A stretch of DNA of 64,000 nt from Opisthorchis felineus (Eukaryota > Platyhelminthes > Trematoda > Opisthorchiida > Opisthorchiidae). The stretch spans positions 195,083 to 259,082 of the forward strand of contig SJOL01004482.1 of the NCBI GenBank assembly GCA_004794785.1, in the 5' to 3' direction. A program made the position numbers and the translations under genes. The notes beneath the pieces were generated by a model that was given only the letters and a program-made list of their open reading frames with translations, was not told the DNA's origin and ran no database searches. The stretch's first letter is position 1, and every line of letters starts with the position of its first letter. Below, piece after piece: positions 27,601-40,300 of the stretch.

Positions 27601-30600
27601 ACCAAGTATACGAACAGTGTGTCGGATAACCAAGTCATAAATCCACCGATTGATGTCGTGTGCTTCACAAAGGTCGAATGACCAGCCGAACTCTACTCGC
27701 GACCTAGTCACTTCACCTGGTCGCCTCACCTCCGTGTTTACACCCTCAATTAGTGGACTGTCAATCTTTCTGTTTGCCGACATAATGCGGTGCTCCAGCT
27801 ATTAGAAGTCCTCTCAATAAGACGTAATACACTACTCATAAGGTTGCTGAAAATTCTTCGACAGCTCACAACTGGTTTCGCCCTTCTTGGGGCTCATCAG
27901 CTAGGCGCAGTCCCCGAGTATCCGTCAACCTTATGTTCTACTTGAAACCAAATCACACGGAATTAGCGAAATACACTCATTTGCAAACAAATTTGGTTTT
28001 TTGAGAGACTCACCTGGAACCCAGCTAAATCTCTCGTTTATGGTGTTTCTAAGCAACACACTCAGGAGCTTAGATACATCATAAACGAGAGATTCAGCTG
28101 GGTTCCAGGTGAGTCTCCCGAAAAACCGAACTTTTTCCTAATAAGGTTTGTGACTGTGGTAGCCCTTTGGATGTGTCAGAAAGTTTTTCCGTGTGCGTGT
28201 CCGTTCGCCACTATATCAGCGAACTGGTGTGTGATTGTAGTGGTTGACTGGACAAGCGTCCGATGGTTTGCACGCGTGCGTGTCCATTCATCGGTACATC
28301 AGAGGAATGTTTGTGTTAACTGGACATGTGACTCAGTCATATGCTTACCCGTTACAAGGGGCGGACCTGTTTGGCCGCATGTACAGAGTACACCTGGGTC
28401 CTTAAATACGTGGTTTCTGATTTACAACTTACAATACTGGCGACGGGGATGTGATTCGAACCCACGCGGGGAAACCCCAATGGATTGGCAATCCATAGTG
28501 ATTATATTTGCTGCCACACAAATAACAGTTAGCTCAACACTGGTTCGAACGTTAGGAAGGCCTCTAATACGAATCACATGATAATTGCGCAAAAAACACC
28601 AGCATGGTATGAATGCCTTCCAGTGGTGTTGCTGTGAGCAACCATTTGCACGTTAACAAGGCAAAACGAATAAAGATTTGGTCCACTTCGTTGGGGAACG
28701 CTTATAATTATTCAGCTGTAACATCCTTTCGGTGCCTAGCTGCCATGCCACCAGAAGGAAGCATGAGGGCTGGGATACTGCCAGGTTGCCCAAGCCTAGA
28801 CAGGGGAAGTCGAGAGGTAAAGGTCGGGTTCGAACCACGGACCCTCCGGTCAGTAAATTCGTGCTCTAACCACTTGAGGCATCTCGCCTCTTGGGGAACG
28901 CCTAAAACCCATATATAAATCATTGAAATTGTTCTGACCTTTTTGATAGTGTAAATATGTTTACCATGTAGTATTTGGCTATAAGTCTAGCAAGCCTGAA
29001 GGTTATATGAATATGAAGGCATGCGTAGCTTTGCGTGCCACTTTATGTCCTGGAGTTTTAGGACACAGTGGTTACCCTCAATTAGGGAACCTTTTGTTTG
29101 TCAGTGTCAGCAGCGTTGATACTACCAGGTACTCCAAAGTGAATTAACCGATACAACCAACTCAAGTAATCCTGGTTTCACCCTTGGTGTTCACTCCAAT
29201 TGTGATTGCAGTGTAAGGAGATTTGATAATATTCAAATGAGATTTTGTCATTGTTAGTGGAGCCAATCTAATCCAATGCTACTGACGCTCGACCAGTCGC
29301 GTTTTATGCTCTCAGATTCTGAATATCGCATAGGTCTGGCAGCCTTAGCTTGAGACTTGTTAGTGCGACTGGAGTTGTTATTCCAGTAATGTATTCTCCG
29401 AAATGCTACAGCAAGAGCACTATCTCGTTTCATAAAGGCTTGGTAAGCAATCGGTAAGTGAGCTTATAATCATATATTTTCAACCAGAAGACGATCCTGC
29501 GATTTTGGTGCTCAACATTGATCTCATCGATGGATGAACTATCCTTGAAAATGCGGTGCACATTGTGTTTCCTTCTTATTAAAGGGCCAATAGGGAATAG
29601 CGTTCTCGTGGTTGGCTTGCTTGCGAGCCACACTCCATGCGGAGGTTCTGATTGGGTTCCCTCGGCAGTACCCAGCAAGGCAAGAGACAGCTGCTTCGCC
29701 AATCGACAGTGCATATGCCGGACTGCATATGCAGTCCTCAAATACCTAACCCTGAAACAGCTGCGGGAGGAGAGTGTTTGGTTTACAGTGGCTAACTTCA
29801 CTGTTGCACGATTTTGCTGCATGAACGATAGCGATCGGTCTCCTTGTCATGCAGTTTTCCTGTCTTTTGAATACTACGATTAGCGGATTCAGTGCAAACA
29901 ATAGTTGGTATCAATGTGGGGGAACGCACATTGGAAGCAACAGAACCGATGAATTCCACCAGTTTGATGATGGTTTCGGATAAAAGATGCTGTATCGTTC
30001 GCCGGAAAAAAAATACAGCAGACCTGTGAATGTACAACCCTAACGGATTTTAAAGCAAGGACATCTGGGGACAATTTTCACCGATTTGTAGACCTAATAG
30101 AAGCCTCACCTATTACAATCTATGCACAGGCAACTAGGCTTCAACTTTATGGCTTTTCTTGATGTTCATAAGGTGTGCAAAACGACCGATTTTCGCATCA
30201 TTGCTTCAGCTCTAGAGATCCACAACAGAAGTGGAGAGGTAATCGTCGCAAATTTTATCAATTTCTCAGAGCTGTAACGTGCAGTAAGTTGAGCTGAAGC
30301 ACCTGCCGACAGTCGGTCCACTAGGTTATCTCGGTAATAGAATGAAAAATGCATAGGCGCATTGAATCCTCAAGCACCGCACTGTTACCAAGTATCTTTT
30401 GCCTTTAGAACTCATGCTGTGCAAAAGAAAATAATTAAATTGACTGAAAAGCACATCACGAGTGAACTGTCTGCCCCCCGTCTCCATCAGACCTTGTCAG
30501 TCATGGGTAGTCAGCCACAGCACATACCATCTTTTGGAGAAAAAGACAAGAAGCTATGCATCGACACGCGACAAACCTAGTAGTGCACATTGACGACGGT

Positions 30601-31355
30601 ACAAGGACATGAACTTCGGCTTTTTGAATTGTGCGCTGGATTACTAAGCAGAACATCCAGGAATCAATGCCAAATGTGTAGTTGACTTTAATTCGCAGAA
30701 ATGGCCTAGAAAGCCGCGTCACCACCTGCCCGCTTCCACACTTAGCTGAAGGCGCCTCAATTCGCCTGGAAAGATAACGTACCATACAATACGGGCAGTT
30801 CACTGGCAAATGGTATGGTATCACTGGATTTCTAGAAAGCACCCGAGTATAGGTCTAATCACACAGTAACTGCCTATATCTGTGAAGTTATAGTCAAGTT
30901 GTTATACAAGTGGTTAGGCTGGTCCTACCTCTATTTTCGGTAAGTACCTTGTTTACATTCAAAACAGTGACCTGAAATTCTGGAGCAATATGGATCCCAG
31001 TCGAGTTCCATAGTAGTGCGCATAAATGAACTAGTCAGATTTAAACGCAGCCACTTCTGCGACTGAGATAAGCACGGTTCGCCAACATTTCACAGACAAT
31101 GGTGAACGGGGCAGGATTATCATGCCTGAATCAACATGTGTGCGCTTGGGTGACACTTCTTTTGTTGACGTTGGGTTTCGCTTAGCAACCTGATTCATCC
31201 GTGTTACCAACAGGGATGCTGTTGACTCCATACGAATTTCTAGATGAATCAAAGGCAAAAGCTGATCAAAGCTGTGAAACGATGTCCCAATAGTTCTCAA
31301 AAGGTTTTTTCCAAACATATTGCAGTCTGGTGCCACGCGCCGGCTTAAGAAAAGT

Positions 31356-31388
<33 letters not shown>

Positions 31389-34300
31389 ACTTCCCGATTT
31401 GTGCCCTCTGAATAGGGACCTCCCAAACGAAAGGGCCCGCTTCGTCCAGGCCCAGCAAACCTCAGCATTGGGTCAATGGACAAAAAAACGAACACGAACC
31501 GGACAGATTTGGCTGTATTGGCCCCACTATTCCAAGGCAGGGACCATTTGTTTCACGAATCACTGACTGGAATGGCAACCGATTTCTGTTAAGCTGTGGT
31601 GAAATAAGATGTTCGACAGCCAAATTTAGCTCTTCCGGTAATCTAGAGCCTGATGAGCTAGGCGACTCTACTTTCCGGTCCTATTACTTGTGTCCGATGC
31701 AGCAAATTACGAAATGTACAATGGACGCTCTTTAGCAAACCAATCGGAAACGGTGGATGGCCTGGTTTTTCTCGTCAATGCTAGAGACATTTCAAAATTT
31801 GCGGGTTAGGGTTTTCAACGTTTCCCAAACGGGACTTCAAGCTACGTGAACTTTAAGTACTACAGTAATACAGCCAAAAAACGACTACTCCAAAGAGAGG
31901 CTACCGCTCTGAAGAGGGAACAAGAGTACTCCCGTCATCCAAGATCAAGTCCAGTATAGCAGTCTACTAAGATTCGGAAACCTGTTGACACTCATAGGAC
32001 GAAAGAGATGAACCTAACGCGAGAGACGTAGAAAAATGTGAGGATGAGTTACGCAACTTATTCGTTCCAGTGATATGGGAATTTTCGGATTTTTTTGGAA
32101 GGCCGGTGGTACTCAAAATTCCCAGTTCCCAGTGAACGACACCATTACAACAGGACAAAGGTTGTTGAAACATCTCCAAAAATAACGGTGATCGAATTTG
32201 TGACACATTTGTATCCTCAAGGGATACCGCTCCGAACAGAGGTCATTGCTCTGAAGAATACATAACACCACTTCCCAAAACTCCCAGTTCCTCCGGAGGA
32301 AAGATCGCCCTCTCGAGGATTTCAGTACTTCTTTCAAAAACAGCCTTCCGCACACCGCATGCGGAAAGGGAATAAATTCACACTGCAAATATTCTGCAAA
32401 CCACTGGCGACGTATTTCTATTTTAGGATGATCCTGACATTCAGTTTAATGGTTCTCCGACCAACTAGACTAACTCAACACCAAGTGACTGATTATGCCA
32501 TCGCCTCTAATGCTGGGCTATACCTTTGCTGCCTCCCGTTTTTCAGTTACCGAAATTGTAGCAGGTGGAACCAACGTACCCTTGGTTTATTGCCGATGAA
32601 CTGAAATGAACTGGATTCAGACGCTACAGTACATGTCAGAAATCACCCAGAAATTAACACGAGGTTGGTTTACAGCTCACTGAACCAGCCAGGTTGGGAT
32701 ATTACTGGGGAAGTTATTGAGGGAGCATGGAATCCTGTCACATGAGGGTATTGCTACACATTAGCATGTGTAAGGATAATTCGATGCGGTAATATGGGAA
32801 TCATGTGGACGCCGTTCATTGGCAGGAGCAGCGAGTAGACTACCGTCAAAGTGCCACGAATCAGGTTAGCTACTGTTGACTGGTTTCTGCCACACCGGAC
32901 ATTGTGCAATTGTAAGGGTCCTATCAAGGCATGTCCCGGTCGAACAAGTTAACATCAGTCACGTGCAGCATCGCTGCAACTTATACAAAAACGATCTTTA
33001 ACGAATGAATGTGCTTGAAAGCCAGCACATGCCTGTTAGGACTAAACAGAATCAGACAACTTCGGTTTGTTTACACACACACACACTTAAGAGTACGACT
33101 CACGAATGTACAGTAAGTGGATGGATGTGAAGTGTCCTGCGTAATAATTCAATAACGTATATACAGAGTATTTCAGCGTGAACACTCAAATCAGCATTTT
33201 CGTCAAGAAAAATAGTTGCCAGTTGGTCATAAGTATCCACGATAGGAAACAGCTAGCATTCACTCCAATTACGACCACTTTGCTCCAGTTCCATGAGATT
33301 TGTTTTGAAATTGACCCCCCCCCCACGAGAGGTCACTTTCCCAACTTCCAACAAAGACCACCCTCAGTGTCCCCATGGTTCAAAACATTATCCCAACAAT
33401 GAACAGGGTATGAAATTCATGTATTGGGATTTTATGTACTTTTAAACCAATTAAGTGTCTGAACAATGGCACAAATACCAGATTGCCCAGCCCATTTAAG
33501 TGATTGGAAGTCTCATTACGTGGTTTTCTTAATTATGGCACACAACTACTACAATTTTCTCCCTCCGTAGGGACCATCGTTCAGATGAGCACATCTGTAG
33601 CCAAACGGTTAGAGTTCCCCTAGAAGGGACTAAGTTGCGAAGACCATCTTGCGAGTCCCTGGAGGCACCCTTCAGAGTGGGGGCAACTTTGTTCTACTTT
33701 ACTGACCATCTGAAAAGACCAATCAGGCAAGTGATCCATTTCTGTTCTGTTTATTCCAAAAGATAAAACTACACAATCTCCCGAAAGACCACTTTAAAAG
33801 AGCGACCGAAAGAGACCATTTTTGCAAGTTTATCTCTTGAGGGAGTTAACCACTAAAACACGCTTCAGAGGTCCAACGAAGTGGTTTTTTTAACGCTGGA
33901 TCCCGCGCAGATAAAGTATTACCACTCTAGCCTTTGAAGATCACGACAACACAGAATCGAGAACTGACAATATGGAGAACCATTGGTGAGTTAATTGGTT
34001 GTAGATCGGGTGTCTATTGCTCTGTTGGTCGAGCTCGGTAATCTGCACCAGGCACATGGAAGGTTTGTCCACTCTTGCGTTCAAGAGGCATGATTACACA
34101 CGCACGCAGATTCTGTCCGAACGCGTGGAAAATACAGGCTGTTGTTGAACACGTATGACCCGCATGTTCAGTCAAAGAGGCTTTCGTTATCTAATCGCGT
34201 CCACTGAATGTATACGACTCCTATTCTTTCTATGCCTATTACAAATGTAGTGCTCGCTATTTCTCCGGTGTGCGTAATCAGTATCCAGAAAAATTGCTAG

Positions 34301-37300
34301 TAAAATAATTGACCCCTGTTTCGGAAGTCTTCGAGTACATTTCTGCCTCGCCCAACAGTTACCGACAACGATGAAGAGTGTGTCACTTTCCATGTGAACA
34401 CAGTGCCCATAAAAGTGCACAAGATTTAGGAATGGGTGACAGCAGTCAGTTGACGTAAGCAAGTCGCGTTCCAAAAGCGCGTTGCATGTAATCATAGGTC
34501 TGCACAGTCCAACTCAAAAGTGAGTAGTAGTAAGTAGCTGAGCTTTGCTGCAATCACCGCAAAACTGAATGTACACTAGAATGTTCTTGGAATGGACAGA
34601 ATCCTGGAATCCAGCGAATATCGTGCAGAGAGATTCTTATTCCTCAGCCGCAGACAGAGGAGCAAACCGAATGTTGATTGGCCAGTTTACGAAACACATA
34701 GCACTTCGGGTCTGGATGAAGCCCACAGGAATGTTAAGATCAACTGCGGTACATCCAGCGTAATTGAATCGTACTGGACAACCCGATTATACTGAAAACT
34801 GGGTGTCCGCATCTAGTCGGATGGGTCAAAAAGCGTCGCGGAGAAAACAAGCAACCTCAAAGATGCAACATGTGTTAGCAATTCAAACCCACGGAACAGC
34901 AACCGTAGCAGTCAGTGCTAAATGTATGAATCAACAGACAGTCAGTGGCACACATCCATTCAAACGACAACTGGGACCCACCATTCCGCATTCTCAGGAG
35001 TGTTCCCCAGACAGTACTCTTTCAGGTGGTTTGTCTACGCTATTTGTTTCGGAAAAAAGGCCTTACCACCAATTTTTCACTTTGAAATTTAGCTTGTTGA
35101 GATGAGCCCGAATTCGTGAACTCGAACCAAACGTCGGCTGACTTACCAGATGCCTAACGAACATTCGACTCGTTCCAAAAAATCCCGTTGCAGCAGGACT
35201 CCACAGTGCTAAGTGATGAGGTGGTGTGAATACGGTGAGTAGCCTAGGTTAGCTTCCCACATACCATCGGAAAGTGTTTAAAGAGTTTCCGCCTATCATC
35301 AACAAAAAGCGCGAATATTAATGAATGAATAAGGGAGGACTGATCGAAGAAACGGCGATGAAAAACTTTGTCAACGACCGCAGGATGAGGAAAATAAAAA
35401 ATCGGGGTGGCGAAGCAGGTGACGAAGGCTGGATGCCGCTTAGGACGCAATCAAACAGAGAGCAGAAGCGAGACACAAGGTGAACGCACACATTGTGTAA
35501 GGTGTGCCTTTGTGTGTGAAAGGTGTAAGCCTTTCATATCGTCTCGTTTTTGGTAATCTTTCTGAAAACTGAGTTGTGACAGTTGTAGTTCAAGGGTGAT
35601 AATTTGAACCCAATAGAGTTCTTCTGCTTAGCTTTGAACTAGCCTAACTGAATTGATTTCAGCAACACCTCAAGAAGAAAAATAACTAAAAAGCAGAAGG
35701 CACATGAAAACGGCGGACAACTTACGGGGTAATAACCGTCTTTCTCAGCTTCCGAAGCAGAGAGCAAATATTCGTTCTGCGAGAACAGAATAAATGGAAA
35801 ATGGTGCAACCATAAAAATATTCCACCTGACTCCATTTTCAGAGACATATAACTAAAAATGCGACAACCGAAAGTCTTCGGTCTATGACCGCGGCCGACT
35901 TCATCTTTCTAGCGCCAAAATAGATATGTAGACTGAGAGAAATACTGTCGATTTTTGGGGAGTCAGACCTGTTCTTCTGGTTTTATCCACCTGAATCTCA
36001 CACAATCCACTCCATGGGGTCGGAAAGTTCCACATTCGACCCCGGAAATTCGTCCGGTATGGTTCAATTAAAGTGAGAAGAAATGGTCGGTCGCCATACG
36101 CGAAGCAATATGCCGATCTGATTGACTGCGCTACCTACATTTCTGATACAGCATCACAGATTGTTCGCAGATGACATCAACAGTGGTTGTTTTGAACTCA
36201 TGACACAGATAATTAAGCTCAGTACTAAGTTCACGAATGCACAAAGCCAAATATAATGCAATTTCACCGTTTAAAGGCGACCAATCAAGCCAAAAGCAAC
36301 AAAAAGTCGTTAGTCCCAACATCATTGATTAAAAAAAGACCATCGAAAAGCTTACCCCTGGAGTTGGTGGGTCACGATATCCATCGTCTAGCCTAGGGTG
36401 TGTCAATGTTGGATGACTAACAGTCACCACACTTGGATTACTTGAACGATGTGTGCTGCTCAGTGGGACCGGAGAAGGCAGAGGTTGGTTCAATGCAACT
36501 CGTCTTTGTCGTGTGTCCCAAGTGCCTTGTGTTCCTTGGAGTGAACTGGGGTAAGGGGGATAGGCTGGTTCGACTGAAGGAATGAAGGTGAAACAGTATG
36601 TGTATAATATTTAACGGCAGATTCAACAGATTCTAGAACCACGCCCCATTGTGGTGCAACAACCGTAAGGCGGGAAGAAAGCGCCCCTGTCAGGAGTGAG
36701 TAACCAGGATGCTAAGGTCACAGTTCCACTGAACTACGAGAAAACCGTCCATTGGTACCACGAAAGGCCTACAACTCCAAGAGCCAGCTGTTTTCCTGTT
36801 TCTGAAAGTGCTCACTTTCAAAAATGACTGAGTTACTACGGCGGAAAAAAAAACAGTCAGCATAACAAAAATAAACAGTGTTCGTTACTAGTGATGATCC
36901 AGTTGTGGAAGTCGCTCTTAGGAGTCAGTTGAAAAGAGATAGGACTGCGACATGCCAGCATGACAATGGAAATACGAACAGCTGACTGCTGCACTGGTGC
37001 TTCCAGTTTCCAGTAACATACGACGCACATAGGAAAGGGTTGGCCGAGTCACCTGGAGACATGCAGTAGCTTAGAAGAACCAAGATAGATGAATCTATAT
37101 GAAAAACCTGGGTTGCCATCGTTTGGCTCCACCCAGACTGGCAAGTGATGTTCTGAGACCCGAAAACCTCTTCATAAGAGACAGTAATCCATCGAACACA
37201 GCAACTACCCTTTTGCTATCAACGACAGCGAGGCCATACGCTTGGATTGGTCATGTGTGGTTACTTGGTGAAGTCTGATAGTGCGGAAGTGCACTAAAAT

Positions 37301-40300
37301 CTCTCACATAAACAAGACAGTTTGCTAATATGTCATTTAACTATGGCAGTTTCAATTTCAATGTATGTAAACATACTAGGTGTACACCTCACGGTTCAGT
37401 ACTAGGCTATACAATGAAGGTCAACAGCGTTCCATATGGCGTTCGCATAAGATTAGCTCTGATGGGTATAGTGCGAATTCGCATCATCCGAAACTTTCGA
37501 AAAAATGTTGATCAGGACAATCATAGTGATAAACCGGATTGTTATCCATTGAATATCCGATACTCAGTCTCACACTGACCCTGCCAGAATAAGTATCAGG
37601 CTTCTGCATTACAGATACAAGATAAATGGTAGAAAGTTCATTGTGGGAAATCAGCAGAGAAGTTGAGGGATTTTACTCAATGGGCCCGTACAAACAGAGG
37701 CAGCCCTAACGGGCTTAACCCATCTAGGAATCGTACCGGAAGACGCGCTCCTAAGAAGCAAGCCTTACGTTTGCTCCTGACGAAGTGCTTATACGGAACG
37801 ATAAGGAGAAAATGATTGTCCTGAGCTGACACTGGGCTGATATAAAACGAGGTCATCTGAAGTGCTGACAGGCGGACATTGAGGCAGCTGATTTCGGATG
37901 CCGATCAATTTGGATACAGTATGATTAAGCTGCCTTCATCGGTAAAATCGCAGTCATCGACAGACATTTTAGAGGAGGACCGAATCATTTTTGAGAGAGG
38001 TTTCGTAAACAATCGGTGGATTTATTGCTGGGTAACGTTTCGCTTTTGACACAAAAGCCTCGTCAGGCCAAGTGAGTAAGTAAGCAAGTTGACCGGGTTT
38101 TAAGGCAGTCAGGAAACCAATCCGTGAGATTTCTTATGACCAGCCGAATTGATTAGTGCTGGGTGTCGGTCTGAAGTTCCTGTTTGTTGGTTAATGAAGA
38201 TGACTAACACTTACGATAGATTGGTTAGGGTGGGATTGCCTTCATATTGAAACCGGATTTTGCGGCCTTGGTTTTTCGGTCTAGGACACCTTAGTGGAAT
38301 ATTCCTCTTGGGAGTCGTTCACAGATTTCGTTCGTTTGTTTTCGTCGAGGGCTGCCGGGACAATTAGTTTGGGGTTGGGGGGTCGGGGTGGTTAATTGGA
38401 TCTTACTCTGCTTGGATTTTGTAATTTTAGACTCAGACCAGTTTGCTGATAACTGCACACCGCCTCGTGTCATCTCGGCTGATCTAAAACCGCTCTCCAC
38501 ACGCTTGCCAGTTCTACGCCCTCTATTCTATTCACGCTGGGATGCTTCGCGATTTCCACCGCCTCGGCCACCAGTCGCTGTGGTGTGAATCGTAGTCCCC
38601 GTCTCAGAATGTTCACATGTTCCAAATCTATCCTGTGCCCAGTGTCTAGTGCATGCCTTGCCATTGCCGAATCTTCGACTATCGCCTGATATTCATCTAC
38701 GTTTCTCGGTGGTCTGTTAATGCATCGCTTATGCTCACCGATTCTGGTGTGCAATTCCCAGGCTGTCTGACCTATATAAACCTTCATACAGTCGTTATAT
38801 TTTATTTTGTATACACAGTTCCTAGTCTCATCAACCGGAGGGCGATCCTTCAACTGCACCAAGTCATTCATCAAACAGAGGATCCATTTAACCACTCAAC
38901 GTTCAACTGATATCCGCCACCGCGCATGTCGTCTCAACCATGATCTTCAGTCCGCACTCTCGCCTGCAGAATTCGAATCACTTGATACCAAAGCGAAGGC
39001 AGTAAAATCAGCTCAAGGTAAACAGTGCAAGGACAAACAAATACGTAAGTTCGAGAAATTGCTTTCCACAACTCGCTGTCCTAGTAACACAATAGAAAGA
39101 AAGAGTAAGCCATCTGCTAGCTATTTCAGCGTAGTCAATTTATCAGATAGACCCTTAAGTGACGAAGAACGTTGTCTGTTAGCGAAGGGATTGAATTTCG
39201 CAGTAAGTAAGAGTCATAAGGGTGGAAGAGATCATTCCTAGTGTTGAGTCTATGTTTCAGAAGCTTCCTTCAATGGAAGTGGAGAAATTACGTGTACAGT
39301 TGGTCACAGTGCTGAAGTTCCAGCATCTAGGGGTTTCAAACATTGCACCAGCGGAGCGAAGAACCCTAAACACATTAAAACATGTAGGCAGTATAGTAAT
39401 TACAAAGGCAGATGAAGGTAAGGCCACGGTCGTCATGAATAAGAGTGACTATCTGCAGTAAGTTAGAGAACACGTAGCTGATGGGCCTTACCGACAAGTT
39501 AGTAACGGGGAGATTACGTCAATAAGGAATAAAGGTTGAAGTAGGGAGGTATCAAGATCAGTGATAAACCATCTGGGGCAAGGCAGGTGGTATGGATTGT
39601 ACCCAAAAAGTGCAATCCAAACACGACTTTATGGGTTACCAAAAATTCACAGGGAAGGTGCCGCCGTAAGACCAATAGTGGATGTCATAGATCCACCACC
39701 ACATGAGCTGGCTAGATTTCTGGCAGGTATTCTCAAACCAGTAGCCGGCAAGTGACCCACACACATCCAAGCGTCGTATGACTTTGCTAAAAAGTAGCTG
39801 GGTTTCAATTAGAGCTAGACGAAGTTCTTGTTCGCTTTGATGTCAACTCGATGTATACCGATGCCCCTAAAGCGGACGCTGTGGAAATAGCGAGGGTAGT
39901 GTACCCGATGTGGACTCTAGCTCCATGCTAAACTTAATGCGAGGGTCCAAAATATTAAGATATTGAAGGAATTCGTTAATCTTGTCCCACTTTATCACAA
40001 CGAACGTGTCATTTACTTAACGCCAGAAAACCCTTGGCAGACACTCGAATCCGTCTAATGCTTTCTGTTCTAAATCTTCCATGTACATGTTGGCCGCAAT
40101 CGGGGATATTGAAGATCCCATCACCAGACCATGTTCTTCAGAGTATATAATTGAGTCAAAAACAAAATGACTGAGATTAAGGCATAGTTCCGCAGCATTA
40201 CTAGGACAGCGAGTTGTGGAAAGCAATTTCTCGAACTTACGTATTTGTTTGTCCTTGCACTGTTTACCTTGAGCTGATTTTACTGCCTTCGCTTTGGTAT

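Larger units (their letters stand above)
26023..28039. repeat. 2.0-kb interval bounded by 75-bp inverted repeats
   Basis: 26023-26097 and the reverse complement of 27965-28039 align without gaps over 75 bp with three mismatches (shared core CAGCTGGGTTCCAGGTGAGT, with T for the first C in the right copy). The interval contains a broken non-LTR reverse transcriptase and a hammerhead-like motif at 27875-27900. It could be a composite or fold-back element. No transposase is visible. Confidence 0.75.
28902..36355. other. Part of a long intron of the Gab-like gene
   Basis: Holds (TA)n, (AC)n, the repeat copy at 32.5 kb and an 18-bp perfect palindrome GGACTGCATATGCAGTCC at 29720-29737. One or more missing middle exons should lie between 23.96 and 36.36 kb. 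A Ser-rich minus-strand stretch near 31.98-32.12 kb and a Lys/Thr-rich one near 31.05-31.18 kb are weak candidates. Confidence 0.4.
37999..39087 (+). repeat. Left arm of the 1,089-bp inverted repeat
   Basis: It matches the reverse complement of 40198-41286 from GGTTTCGTAAACAATCGG to the final CTAGTAA. Both arms are exactly 1,089 bp, and all open frames inside them translate identically, so divergence is nil or nearly nil. Identity breaks sharply at 39088 (cacaata here, tgctgcgg in the partner). Confidence 0.93.

Noticed and set aside
38653..38910. Plus-strand frames inside the Penelope arms (and mirror copies at 40375-40632 and 40697-40897)
   Set aside because: They lie antisense to the GIY-YIG endonuclease frame, which has all the catalytic landmarks.
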